64,000 nucleotides of DNA, taken from positions 381,927 through 445,926 of the forward strand of contig VJWN01000025.1 of assembly GCA_007644065.1 (NCBI GenBank), in the 5' to 3' direction. Shown piece by piece: positions 20,650 through 31,646 of this stretch. This DNA is from Margaritispora aquatica (lineage: Eukaryota; Ascomycota; Leotiomycetes; Helotiales; Discinellaceae). The position numbers and the translations under genes are program-made. How positions within the stretch are numbered: the first letter of the stretch is position 1; the number at the start of each line of letters is the position of its first letter. Under the pieces are notes generated by a model that saw only the letters and a list, made by a program, of their open reading frames with translations, ran no database searches and was not told the DNA's origin.

Positions 20650-22937
20650 ATGAGGTCCCCAATCTCATCCCTCACCTCTCGCTACCTCTCACTCCACGCA
20701 TCCAGAACTCGAGGCGTATCCAAACCACACCCCCAGCGTCTCACAACCGCATCCAAACATCAACGACTATACACCACCACAGCAACGCCAGCACAACCAC
20801 CACCACTCACCAACAAAACCATCCTCATCACCGGCGCCTCAAAGGGGATCGGCGCCGAGATCGCGCGTCGCTTTGCCAGTGAGGGTGGGAAGTGCATCTT
20901 AGTCGGGAGGAACGAGACTTTGCTTCATGGCGTGAGAGGCGAGCTGTCTGGGTCTGCCGAGGGAGAGGGAGGGGGAAAGAGGGAGCATCGCGTTGTGGTT
21001 GGTGATGTGGGGAGTGTGGAGTTGTGGAATGGGTTGAGGAGGGAGGTTAGTTTTGTTTGCTGTTCTTTTCGTCCGTCTATTTCTATTTTGCTTTATATCT
21101 TTTGGTTGTTCGTTTTATTTCGGTTTGTTTCAGCTTGTATCTTGCCAAAGGAGAGGGTTGGAAGTCGAGCCAGAACAAGCGTCCGCACGCTCAAGGACGA
21201 TATAAACCCAACCTCCACCATACCTGTCACATACGACCATAGACTGAGGAGAATTGGGCATCCCGTCCGCTCTGCCATACACAAGCCTCAGATCGGTAGA
21301 TTAGTAGTTGGGTGGGTGACCACCAGCGAATACCTACTGTTGTATGTTTTTTGCTTCTGTTCCCTTTTGTTGAGAGCTTTTTTTCTTTGATCTTCAGAAA
21401 ATTGTATTTTGAACGGTATGGATTCAGTTAATCAGACCCTTCACATCGAATCATAACAAAAGCATTTTGGCGCAGAGGAAGCGCGCCGGGCTCATAACCC
21501 GAAGGTCCCTGGATCGAAACCAGGAAATGCTATATTTTGATCTTGATTCACTTTTGTTTTGCTGTTTTGCACTGTTCCTAATGCCCTTTGGTCCCTTCAA
21601 TACCAAAACCAGCACTGTTATCTTTTTGATATTCTGACCAAATCCCCTTGATTCACCCGACCATACCTTAGTAAACCAAATCAAACCAAGTCACAAAGCT
21701 AACAACCCCACCCCTCAACCACAGAAAGGAATCGACATCCTCATCAACGCGGCAGGAGTGACGCACTACTCGCCTCTCTTCGTCACGACGCCATCCTTGA
21801 TGCAGGAGATGCTGCAGACGAACCTGATGGGCACCATGATGGCGTGTAGGACGATTGGACGGGGCATGATGGGGTTGAGTGGTGGTGTGTCTTCTTCTCT
21901 CCCTCCCTTCCTTCCTTTCTTCTATTGTTCATTTCCCTTTTGCTTCGCAACTCCTTTGTCTACTCAGCTACTCAGCAGTGAGTGAATGTTTGGTTGCCCG
22001 CAGTTGTGCCGGCTGCGCTTTGGTTACACTATGTTTCTGGGGTAACTGGTTTTTCGCTTCGCGGGGATGAAATTGAATGAATGAGTGAGTGAATGGATGG
22101 ATGGACGGTGCTAATTCACACACAGGAGGCTGCATCATCAACGTCGCCTCACTACTCGGCATGAAAGGTGGAAAAGGAAGCGCAGCATACGCAGCGAGTA
22201 AAGCGGGCGTGATCGGTACGAGGCTTCCCATCTTTCCCATCCATCTAGTTCATACGGCAAAGAACGCTGAACTTACACTTGCTGACCAACTTCATCCCCT
22301 TATCAGGCCTGACACGAGCGCTCGCAGCCGAGCTGGGCGAGAAGAACATCCGAGTCAATGTCTTGATACCTGGATACATCGAAACAGACATGACGGAAGG
22401 TACGTGCTTGTGTTGTGGTCTCCTCTCCTCCTCGTGCATTTTGTTCAGGGTTCAATTAAGTTTTTTACTGTTACATCTAATGCACCTACCTACCTACCAA
22501 CCTACCTATTCATCCCACACCCCTCTTCTCCTCTCCTCCCCCCCGTTTCTCAGCCCTGCATACCGAACCGACAGCTCAAATGCAGAAATGCAGAATCTAC
22601 AGCCTCCCCTTTCAATATTCCTGTCTTGATAGATATCCCCACCCCCATAACGCCCCACCATACATCGAGGGTGGAAAAAGTTCTTCCACTTCTGCTGAAG
22701 TTGTGCTTGTCAGAGGAGAAACCAAAAAATAAAGAAAAATCAGAGAGCCCTATTCTAATATACAAAACCAACCTCACAGCCATGACACCGCAAGCCAGAG
22801 AAGAAGCCCTAAACGCCATTCCCATGCGCAGATTCGGTCTGGCCTCCGAGATCGCAGACGCCGCTGTATTCCTAGCCACGAACAAGTATGCAAATAACTG
22901 CGTACTGAATTTGGATGGTGGGCTGAGCGCCATGTGA
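20650..22937 (+). CDS. Mitochondrial 3-oxoacyl-[acyl-carrier-protein] reductase-like SDR (FabG/Oar1-like)
   Basis: Probable NADPH-dependent ketoacyl-ACP reductase of mitochondrial fatty acid synthesis. Exons 20650-21045, 21725-21884, 22126-22215, 22307-22399 and 22780-22937 join in frame to 298 aa. The N-terminus (MRSPISSLTSRYLSLHASRT) is basic and hydroxylated like a mitochondrial presequence. SDR motifs: TGASKGIG at 61-68, NAAG, the Ser of INVASLLG, and YAASK. An in-frame ATG at 20554 would add 32 Thr/Ser-rich residues; a two-codon ATG-TAA sits at 20643. Odd: introns of 679, 241, 90 and 380 nt are far longer than in neighbours, and intron 1 contains a 5S rRNA and a tRNA gene. Confidence 0.87.
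21229..21347 (+). rRNA. 5S ribosomal RNA
   Basis: Starts ACATACGACCATAGACT and ends CTACTGTTGTATGT, so the 5' and 3' ends pair as helix I. The internal segments ATCCCGTCCGCTCTGCCATA and TAGTTGGGTGGGTGACCACC are the conserved fungal 5S core and carry the TFIIIA/TFIIIC internal control region. Length is 119 nt. A run of six T (21347-21352) follows as a Pol III terminator. The gene lies inside intron 1 of the SDR gene, on the same strand. Small helix differences from other fungal copies cannot be judged here. Confidence 0.95.
21461..21532 (+). tRNA. tRNA-Met (CAT), elongator type
   Basis: A 72-nt cloverleaf: acceptor AGCATTT/AAATGCT, D-arm GCGC...GCGC, anticodon stem CCGGG/CCCGA with loop CTCATAA (anticodon CAT), and T-arm CCTGG ATCGAAA CCAGG, then discriminator A. 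No intron. TTTT at 21535-21538 can terminate Pol III. It lies within intron 1 of the SDR gene, 113 nt downstream of the 5S rRNA gene, on the same strand. The T-loop form ATCGAAA and the absence of initiator features support the elongator type. Confidence 0.96.
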
Positions 22938-23036
22938 ACCAAATCCCGAGTCATGTTGTTGGAACATATTCTATGCAAATACAGATATAGAATATGCATT
23001 GGGCATTAGACGGAGAAGATGAGAGATGGTGGGAAA

Positions 23037-25439
23037 TCAGTCATCATCAATCAGGATTGCTCCATCGTCGTCGAGAACGATGATCTCGTCGTCCGCGCTT
23101 GGGCCTTTAGTCGTCTTGGTCTTCTTGGGATCTCGTTCAGAGTCTCCAAGAGCTTCGGAAAGGCTCCTCTTCAACTTGGTACTGGTGCCGTTGCTAGTAC
23201 TGTTCTTGGCTGCTCCATTGCCATTGCCATTGCCATTTGTGATGACATCGGAAGAGGCGTGACCATTTGCCTGTGGTGCTGGCCTAGGTTTTCGTGGTAT
23301 TGGTGATGTAGCGGTGCCCTCGGAGAGAGGTTGAATATCAAGACTCTTGATAGGCTTGTCTTCGATATCGGTGCTGGCAACCAATTAGTTAGTGTTGAAA
23401 AAGTGTATATATAGTTTGGAGGATGCTCACGACGCCTTAACGTTTAATATTAAATTGACTCGTGGATTATCTCCGTCATCATCTGTCACAGTGAGGAAAC
23501 TATCGCCAGTGATACCTGCATCGAGTTAGATCATGCTTCCATCATCTTTCGCTGAAACTCACCCAGCTCCGATAGTTTTTTCTCTAGGTTCTCGGTTTCA
23601 TCCGGATCGTACAATAGATCGTTACCGTGGTTGATGGCGATTTCCTCTCCATACCCCAATTGAAGTTGCAAGAAGTCTTCAACAAGATCATTGAGAGTAG
23701 CTCGTGACATATCAACCAGGATTCGAGTTTCGGCCACACTGCATACTGGGCAATCCGGGTTTGGAGGTCGAATACGATCGGATGCGAGAAGTCGTTCCGG
23801 CGCAAAAGGCGACAAGAATACTTCTTTAGTACACGAGTAATCACCCTTGAGAACCTTGAATGATTCCAAGACGCACAGGCCAGCCACGATGGCATTAGTG
23901 GTTGCAATAGCAGGGATAATGTTTCCTGCCATTTGTTTGATGTCGAATCGAGACTTGGTTTCGATGCCGAAGAGCAACGATCGCAAGTTTGCACTTGCTG
24001 TAACGAAATCTAGGGTGTCATCATCGTCCTTGTCGAAAGTGATTTGTGGTTCAGCAGAGTCATTGTTTGCTGAAGCCTTCATTTCTGCCATTCTCTTGCT
24101 CAAACGCTCCAAACTTATAAAATTAGTATATGCATCATATCTCGGGAATGTTTACAAACCTGTCCTTGAATACAATAATATTCTCTTCCAATGTCCATAC
24201 TTTCTGGCCATCTTTGATTATTTTCAGCTTTCGCGCCTCGGCATCTACAGCTTTAGTAATGACGGAGGCATAATCCATAGGCTCTGGAGGCCGGCGACTC
24301 TTCCACATCTCCTCCATTGATCTCAATCTAATGATATCGTCCTTGTAAACCTTGTCGAATAGTAGCTGGGGAAATGACTCCGTGCCCATTGCCTCTTGTA
24401 TTTTCTTCAGAGCCTGTGATTCTTGCCGTAGCTTTTCGATTTCTTGGGCTGCAAAGTTATCAGTATCTTTCTTTTAATCTCCCATGTCTGGAAAGTCTAC
24501 CATTTTCACAATCCTCCGAATGATCCATTTCTGTGCTCTCATCTTCACTTGCACCGAATATTTCTGCCAATAGGTAACTCTTTCCCCAGACAATGCAGTG
24601 GATAGGTTGGCTGGGTGTGCTTCTAATTGTACAGACTGGGAAACTCTTTGGCGTCGCTTTTGGCGTGCAATCATAGCATGCTGTGACACCCTTCTTGATG
24701 ACCTGAACCTGTCCATTGAAGCCGGTCGTGCCACTCTCGATCAGAGGGACATTGGCCGAAAGGCACATTTTGTTGACATGTCGGCGGGCTTCCAGGTTGT
24801 CTAACGCATTGAAAACGATTGTGAATTCCCTGAACCAATCCACGTTGAATTGGGACTCCTTGATGTTCGCATGATGGGCTTCGAGCTTGCACTTTGGGTT
24901 GAATCTATGCGCCGCTTCTTTCGCAACCTGTATTCATTCCTTCAACACCGAATACATGGGTGACACTCTAGGGCAACTGACCAATGCTTTCGATTTTTTG
25001 ATGTGTTCATGTCGGAATAGAAACTGTCGGTTTAAATTGCTCAGATCGATCGTGTCCAGGTCCACAATATGGATTTCACCGAACCCACTGAGCACCAGGT
25101 TCTTTAAAAGTTCACATCCAATCCCTCCTGCTCCAACCATCAAGATTTTAGCCTAGAAAAGCATGTTAGCCTTGCAATTAATTGTCCTAGGCAAGGCGTT
25201 TGCAGGCAGCTGATTTTGAGGCTTTTCGATCTCGATCGCAAGTCTAGTGTTCCGCAGACTTCCAATCGACTTTCAACAGACTGATATAGGTCTAAGAGAA
25301 CTGTAGAACCCTTCTCTCGAAGATATTGAATGGTCCTTGTGTGCCTTGGGAATGCGCTGCTCACCTCTTTCACATTTGTGTTCAAAGGCCCTCCTAGGGA
25401 TTGGGAGTTAAACCTATTGCGACGAGGCTGGGAAGCCAT
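23037..25439 (-). CDS. UBA2: SUMO-activating enzyme E1 catalytic subunit Uba2
   Basis: Adenylates SUMO and carries it as a thioester before passing it to Ubc9; nuclear. Seven exons (25439-25365, 25152-24982, 24927-24501, 24448-24160, 24113-23563, 23515-23431, 23373-23037) give 644 aa. Motifs in order: nucleotide-binding [35 protein letters not shown], zinc ligands in ACYDC, catalytic Cys about 181 in [15 protein letters not shown], second zinc pair in DCPVC, then the ubiquitin-like fold. The C-terminal tail is acidic with a KKTK basic patch and DDEIIVLDD, which looks like a SUMO-interacting motif. The 212-nt first intron is longer than the other five (46-57 nt). Divergent from the queuosine salvage gene. 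Confidence 0.96.
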
Positions 25440-25869
25440 GTTTGCTTGTAAATGGAACTGCTCTGAAGTAATATCGATCCAAATAGGTTGTGGCGTGAAG
25501 CAGGCAAGATATGATGTCAAAAATCGGTTTGCGCCAACTCGAAGGTAACGCGCTCAGTTCAGCCGCGTTAGGTATATCGTGAAGCGAGGTCCCTGTCGCC
25601 TCCTTATCGGCTTCCGAGCACGGACCAGATTGACTTCATTTTCATTTTCGGATGTTTCAGCTTTTTTCAAAGAACTGTGGAATGAGATCTTGACTTCGAC
25701 GGCCAAACCAAATTTGCAAGTAAATCACTCTTCATCGTCTATTTTCGGTGATCATAATGAAGATGTCATAGGTACTCATTTGCCACAGCGTGTCACCTCG
25801 TCTACTCGTCTTGCTTCTACGTCTTTCATTTAATAGACAAAACATCTCTCTCATGCTTGAGTGGGCAGG
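25440..25869. promoter_or_regulatory. Divergent promoter region UBA2 / QNG1
   Basis: 430 nt between two divergent housekeeping genes. The open frames here carry no recognisable domain. No specific factor site recognised. Confidence 0.5.
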
Positions 25870-27194
25870 ATGTCTGACGATGAGCCAGATCACGATCTAC
25901 TCGACTTCCTTCGGGCACACTTTTCAAAAGCCACCATCTCCCCCACGATACCCGAGACGCAAGTCTTGGAAGGTGCCGAATATGTGTATGACAACTCAAT
26001 CGATGTGGCTCTGGACTACCAGTCTACCAAGGCTGCAGCTGCTATGATCTCCGAGCAGATGCAGAAAAAGGAATACTCCACGAAGACCTGGTCATCTCAT
26101 GAGCTTCATCCAAAAGCCAAAGATGAAAGTACCGTTGATTTCATTTTCACTATGGACTTGCTAAATTTCTCATTTTGGTCGGAAAAAGAAACTGAAGAGC
26201 GGTTTACCGTAGAGTATCAGGGAAAGAAATGGACTGGGTATTGGAGTCTGGTTGCTGCGCTGCAGAGAGCACTTGATGAGGGTTAGTTCACACTGGGACC
26301 CGTTATTTGCTGCAATCACCGGCAACTTCTTGTCGTAAATGAGTGAAAGCTTATTTTTGGGATTCGTTTGTAGAGATTCCAATTACCTCGTCGGATTTCT
26401 GGCAAGATGAAAACGAATGCACAGAGGAAGTACTAAGGCATGTTTTCAGAAGCAGTACTGAGGAAGAAATCCCAATGCTCAAGGAGCGCCTAGCATGTCT
26501 AAGAGAAGCAGGACAGGTGTTGTACGAGGTCAGTGCTATGTCTTGAAGCTTCAGTCCTGTTTGCTTCCAGTATCTCCAGCATGATAGCCGCTGATACCGT
26601 GGAAACTTGCAGAAGTACGAATGCAGCTTTACCAAATGCATCGAAGCAGCCAATTATTCGGCTGCCGCGCTGGTCAACATCCTTGCGGATGACTTTCATT
26701 GTTTCAACGATGTGGTACAGTTTGAGAAACGGAAAAGCGTTCGCTTGCTCAAGCGAGCTCAGATCTGTATAGCAGACCTTTGGGCAGCGTTCGAGGGTGA
26801 GGGATATGGCCAGTTCAATGATATCGACAAAATCACTATGTTTGCCGACTACCGAGTGCCTCAAATTCTGAATACGCTGGGTTGCTTGTGGTACAGTCCC
26901 TCACTTGATAACATGATCAGGCAAAAGAAGATGATTGAAAGTGGGCATTCATTTGAGGTACAGATGAGAGGTATGTACCCGTTAACAAAATTTAACATTA
27001 CAATGCTAAATCTACATACAGGCTGTAGTATATGGTGTGTCGAATTGATTCGGAGAGAGATTCTTAGGAACCATCCAGAGACAAAAGTCAATGCGATCCT
27101 GATAGATTTCTTCTTGTATGACACTATGAAGGAATGGGAGAGCACCGGGCAAGACCAAATACCTCATCACAGAACCAGGAGCATATGGTACTGA
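25870..27194 (+). CDS. QNG1: Queuosine 5'-phosphate N-glycosylase / queuosine salvage protein (DUF2419, Qng1)
   Basis: Releases queuine from queuosine 5'-monophosphate so it can be reused for tRNA modification. Exons 25870-26281, 26374-26528, 26613-26970 and 27022-27194 (introns 92, 84 and 51 nt) join to 365 aa, close to the family length of about 340. Family landmarks: VDFIFTMDLLNFSFWSEK near residue 100, YWSLVAALQRALDE, then GYGQFNDIDKITMFADYRVP, QILNTLGCLWYSP, and the C-terminal HPETKVNAILIDFFLYD. No targeting signal is seen. Most fungi keep this gene although they do not make queuine, which fits salvage from the environment. Confidence 0.93.
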
Positions 27195-27620
27195 AAAATG
27201 AGCATTTGAAATGGAACTCTCAAGCTCTGCTCTGATCCTTCAATTGAAGTGCCTGCAAATAGTAGTCATCGTGCTGTGTTACACTCAGGGCAAACACGCA
27301 AACATTGACTAGTGAAGATGTGATATAAATATGCCGCCAGGAAATGCTATATTGGTTGGGATTATGTCTTACACAATTGTGTTGACTGAGATAGTATGGA
27401 TCATGCCAAAAGAAATGGGTACTCGTGAAGCTGTAAATTGTTTCAATTTATCCGATGATAATGTAAGGCCGATGCTGCTTTTGGCAGAATCAAATGCTGA
27501 AAAAAACGCCTCTACCATCCTAGAATATGCCCATGCCATGCCTTAATTTTACAGTGCAGATATTGTCTCTAACCAGTAAAGCGTCTTTTAAAGATCTCTG
27601 CGAAATAAAAACGTGACTGC
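27195..27620. other. Convergent intergenic region QNG1 / ABD1
   Basis: 426 nt between convergent genes. The open frame 27331-27546 has no recognised motif and lies where 3' UTRs are expected. Confidence 0.45.
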
Positions 27621-29117
27621 TTAAACTTTGTAGAAGCAGAATGCCACGTAGAAGTTAGCAGCCTCCATTTCCTCATCGCTGACAAGCAACGGGCCACGAC
27701 CTCGTTCTCTCACTCCCATCCGCTCGCTCAACGGACCCAGGATTTCGTCGTCCTTCTCCGTCTTCCATACTTCACCAAACGTCTTGTGATATTGCATCTC
27801 AAGGTTGTAATCCTCAGCAATGGCTCGGAATGCTTCCCACGGTACTACGTACTCGGGAACTTCCTCAACAGCTTCATGAAGGAAGAAGTTGTACTTCCAA
27901 CCAAATGGAGGCCGGAAAATACCATCTTCTGGAGTTTTGCCAGGAAAACGGACTCGGTAGACCTCATTACCCCATCCTGCAGTGCCCTCAGCTTCGCCTT
28001 CTTCAATTTCACCATCCTCTTCGCCTTTAGTATCATCCTTCTTTGATTCATCTCCGGCTTCGAGCTTTTCTTTCCTGGCCACCTGACGTTCGTTGAAATC
28101 TCTGACATGATCGCTAAGGACATCAGAATTGGGAATACAACCAAGGAACCTGCCACCTTTCTTCAAGGAGCCCGAAACATTCTGTAACATTTGACGCGCC
28201 TTTGCTTCGCTTTCAAAAGCATAATGCATGCAGAACATCATGCTGACAACGTCAAAGCCACCCCCGCCAAATCTTCCAGGTCCAACAGTACCATCATATC
28301 CCACATCCCTGATCAAGGGGATCTTGCCTATCGAGTCTCCGAAGCAATCTTGGACATAGAATTCTCCTTGAAATAACCTTGGCTGAGGTCTGTTGTTATA
28401 ACCGCCTCTGCCACCACGACCACCGCGGCCACCTCCACCCCGGCTTGACATCTGCCTATATCGATCTTTTGCCTGATCAATGGAGACGTTTGCGGGATCT
28501 AAACCAACGTATAGTTCAATCGGTTGAGGTGCCTGCTGCCACTTCCCTAAGTCCCCACCCTTTCCACAGCCAATATCTAGAACTAAGAGTCCTTTCGGAG
28601 GCGGACCATCTGCAAAAGTCATTCCCCCACGTTCTTGTGCTCCAGGTGTAAAGTCCTCATTTGGGGAGAACTTCTGTATAATTGTGCTCTTAACCCAATT
28701 GTTAAAGCTTCTCAAGCCCTTGATGCGACTGTCCGTCTTGCGCCAGTCACGACCGCGCTCTGGAACTGCATTGTAGTGTTGTTTGACCGTATCATGAATG
28801 CCTTTCGCAGCCAAGGCAGCCTCGAGCTCCTTCTCCCGCTCCTCCTGCTTCTGACGAATATGCTCGCGTTCTGCATCTGTGATTCTAGCTCGCTGACCAG
28901 GGCGTTTCTGCTTCCGTACAGGCTGAGGAGAGGTGGATCTTTTACGCCTAGAAGAGTTCGATGGCGAGATTGATCTTCTTCGTGGATCTGACCGAGATTC
29001 GACTCGCTTTGGAGTCGAATGGGAGGGTGATCGAGATCTTTTGCGTTTTTTGGCAGGCTCAAGTTTTGTTGCATTGAAAGGCTGAGGTTGTTCCTCGATA
29101 TCTGCAGACCCAGCCAT
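27621..29117 (-). CDS. ABD1: mRNA cap guanine-N7 methyltransferase (Abd1)
   Basis: Methylates the GpppN cap of nuclear pre-mRNA using SAM. Single exon, 498 aa. Residues 20-75 form a basic RS/SP-rich tail. The catalytic domain starts near residue 108 (HDTVKQHYNAVPERG), with RSFNNWVKSTII, the SAM motif VLDIGCGKGGDLGKW at 179-193, YVGLDPANVSIDQAK, DVVSMMFCMHYAFES and GGRFLGCIPN. Odd: residues 226-239 insert an RGG/RG run (SSRGGGGRGGRGGRGG) inside the catalytic domain between the SAM motif and the next strand, where the yeast and human enzymes have a short linker. An acidic insert (KKDDTKGEEDGEIEEGEAEG) is also present. Confidence 0.96.
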   Translation of the reverse strand: MAGSADIEEQPQPFNATKLEPAKKRKRSRSPSHSTPKRVESRSDPRRRSISPSNSSRRKRSTSPQPVRKQKRPGQRARITDAEREHIRQKQEEREKELEAALAAKGIHDTVKQHYNAVPERGRDWRKTDSRIKGLRSFNNWVKSTIIQKFSPNEDFTPGAQERGGMTFADGPPPKGLLVLDIGCGKGGDLGKWQQAPQPIELYVGLDPANVSIDQAKDRYRQMSSRGGGGRGGRGGRGGYNNRPQPRLFQGEFYVQDCFGDSIGKIPLIRDVGYDGTVGPGRFGGGGFDVVSMMFCMHYAFESEAKARQMLQNVSGSLKKGGRFLGCIPNSDVLSDHVRDFNERQVARKEKLEAGDESKKDDTKGEEDGEIEEGEAEGTAGWGNEVYRVRFPGKTPEDGIFRPPFGWKYNFFLHEAVEEVPEYVVPWEAFRAIAEDYNLEMQYHKTFGEVWKTEKDDEILGPLSERMGVRERGRGPLLVSDEEMEAANFYVAFCFYKV

Positions 29118-29465
29118 GATGACCTGTTGCTTTTGCTGAATTGTGAAATTATGAGAAATGGCGCGTGATCATAAATTCCAAATCATACACGATTCGAGGA
29201 AGTTGAAAAAAAAATTAGTGGTTTGAATGTTGTTGAGTTAGTACCTCAGCATGGTTTCAAAGAAGTGGAAGAATGTTAAGCCTAGTAATTTAGGCTCCTA
29301 CATGCTTCGCGTCACACCTGTGCCTGGACGTGCCTCGCGAGAGCTTGAGCTTCCTCTCTGGAAACGATTTACTACAACCAAACACATCACACACTCTGCC
29401 TCACGCTCTTTCTACCGAAACTCCCAATACACCCTCAATCATCTGAAACTCGATAGAACTGCAAT
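29118..29465. promoter_or_regulatory. Divergent promoter region ABD1 / RPN7
   Basis: 348 nt shared by two divergent housekeeping genes. It includes an A-rich tract near 29205. No factor site recognised. Confidence 0.45.
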
Positions 29466-31035
29466 ATGGGTTCCGATCCTCAGTATGCGAAATACCCTCT
29501 TCTGCCTCTCGCCCAGCACATCTTCACAATCACCAATCCGACTGCTCCCAAAACAACACAGCAAGCCTCATTAAAAAGTCTCCAAGATGCGATCACCGAG
29601 CATAAGATGGCCCCATTCTATCGGTACTTGGCACATCCAACAGATGGAATCCTGAACGCATCGGGAGTGAGTGCTTCCAACAGTTCCAAAGCACCTGGTA
29701 GAAAGCCAAGTGCAGTCGGACTAGTGGCGAGCAGAAGCTCGATACCAAAGGTTGATTTGCCTTGGGACGAGTCACTATACGAGAAATTGAAGAAGGCCAA
29801 CGACGAGGAGCTAGAGGGCTTTAAGAAGGAGGAGGAGGAGGCTGCGGAGAAGGCTGGAGACACAGAGGTGCAAGCTGCACGGGGAAAGAGAGCCGAATTT
29901 TGGGCACGAGTTGGTGACAAGGTTTGTTCTGTTATTTCCTACGAATGTGTTTGCATGCTAATTTGCGGTGCTAAAGGACAGGGCGGTTGCTGCTTATGAG
30001 GAGGTATTCGAGAAAACTGGAGTCCTTGGAACGAAGATCGATCTTGTCCTTGCCATAGTTCGCATGGGGCTATTCTATGGAGACAAATTGCTGGTTAAGA
30101 AGCATGTCGATCGTGCAAAGGTTCTGGTCGAAAGTGGCGGAGATTGGGACAGGCGAAATCGGTTGAAGGCATACCAAGGACTCTATTTACTTACCGCACG
30201 TTCGTACAACCTCGCAGCACCCCTCCTCCTCGATAGTCTCTCTACATTTACTAGCTACGAATTGTGCAGCTATTCATCGCTTGTAGTATATTCTGTTCTG
30301 GCTGGCTCGGTATCCTTGAAACGTGTCGATTTCAAATCCAAGGTTGTTGATGCACCAGAGATCAAGGCGATTCTCGGCGATGGAGAGGACAAGCAGATGG
30401 CTCTTTCAGGCGCACTCTCCGCAGGTCCCGGGGCTGATGAGGAGATGAAGGATGGATCTGCCACAGGCTCAGGATCCGCGAAGACTGCAGTTAACCTCAC
30501 CACTCTGGGAAGCGATCAGACTGAGGTGGAGGCAGCCATCGACTTTTCGCCGCTGGCTCAACTTGTGAGCAGCTTGTACACAGGTACATACAGCTCGTTC
30601 TTCGGTGCACTTGCAGCTGTGGAGGTCAATTTTCTGACCCAGGACCGTTACCTGTATGAGCATCGTGGATGGTTCGTCCGTGAGATGCGTCTCCGAGCAT
30701 ACCAACAATTGCTTCAAAGCTATCGTGTGGTTGGCCTTGAGAACATGGCTAATGATTTCGGGGTCTCAGTGGATTTCCTTGATCGGTAAGTTGTTCTGAG
30801 CAGTATTATCTCATTGATCGTATTAACTTTATTTAGGGATCTTGCCAAGTTCATTGCTGCAGAGAGGATTCCATGCACCATTGATCGTGTCACCGGAAAG
30901 GGCATCATCGAGACCAACAGACCAGACGATAAGAACAAGCAATACAACGATGTTGTGAAGCAAGGTGATCAGCTGATTACCAAGCTTCAGAAGTATGGCC
31001 AGGCTGTACGACTACGGGGTAGCGAGCGAGCATAG
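29466..31035 (+). CDS. RPN7: 26S proteasome regulatory subunit Rpn7 (PCI domain)
   Basis: Subunit of the proteasome lid. Exons 29466-29921, 29977-30785 and 30837-31035 (introns 55 and 51 nt) give 487 aa. The N-terminal part has KYPLLPLAQHIF and the charged helix KLKKANDEELEGFKKEEEEA, followed by TPR-like helices (AYEEVFEKTG, KIDLVLAIVRMGLFYGD, GGDWDRRNRLKAYQGLYLL). The PCI domain covers about 310-460 and ends with CTIDRVTGKGIIETNRPD, a known Rpn7 signature. An insertion of about 60 acidic and Gly/Ala-rich residues (EEMKDGSATGSGSAKT and flanks) lies before the PCI domain and is probably disordered. Confidence 0.96.
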
Positions 31036-31646
31036 GTAGCGGAAGCAGTGCGCTACTGCATTTGTACGATACCACGAGGAACCAGGAAGCGATTAGCGCA
31101 CGAATAGAGCCATGCAACGCAATCCTTGCCAGTATTGTTCGCTAAGGGGGGAAAAGATGTGCCATTACCACCCCTGAGACGTGGATCATTTCTAGCCCCG
31201 TCAAACGATTTTAGTCAAGTGACTGGGTTCTAGCCACAAGCAGCACATAAAGTTATGGGAAAATCATTTGCTTTTGCTTAATTGGTTGTCATTTATCTTC
31301 GGACAAGAGATGTCTGCCCAGAGACTATTGTCATCGAAGACACTATAACCTTTCCTTATTGTCGTCTGAAAGTACAGTGCTCGGCAACTCATATAGCTTC
31401 ATTGGACTCTCCCTATGATAGCCATTCAAGTACAGGTTGCCTTCCCTTCCCGAATTACTCTTAACACCTTAAGCCCAATCCCAGGATGATTCTTTGTACC
31501 AACACCATACCTCCCAAACTCCAGGCTTTCTATGCTCAACAAATCTAGGTAGTACGACCAAAATGCCACAATAAGCTCCACCTAGACGCCGAACATGCAA
31601 TTCCTTCCATATGCTGACTTATAATGATCCCATGGTCCCAGGCTCG
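31036..31646. other. Convergent intergenic region RPN7 / vvd-like
   Basis: About 610 nt between convergent genes. No gene or RNA recognised. Confidence 0.45.

Noticed and set aside
22400..22779. A structured RNA in the CTAC-rich intron 4 of the SDR gene
   Set aside because: I found no C/D or H/ACA box pairs and no cloverleaf, only simple repeats.
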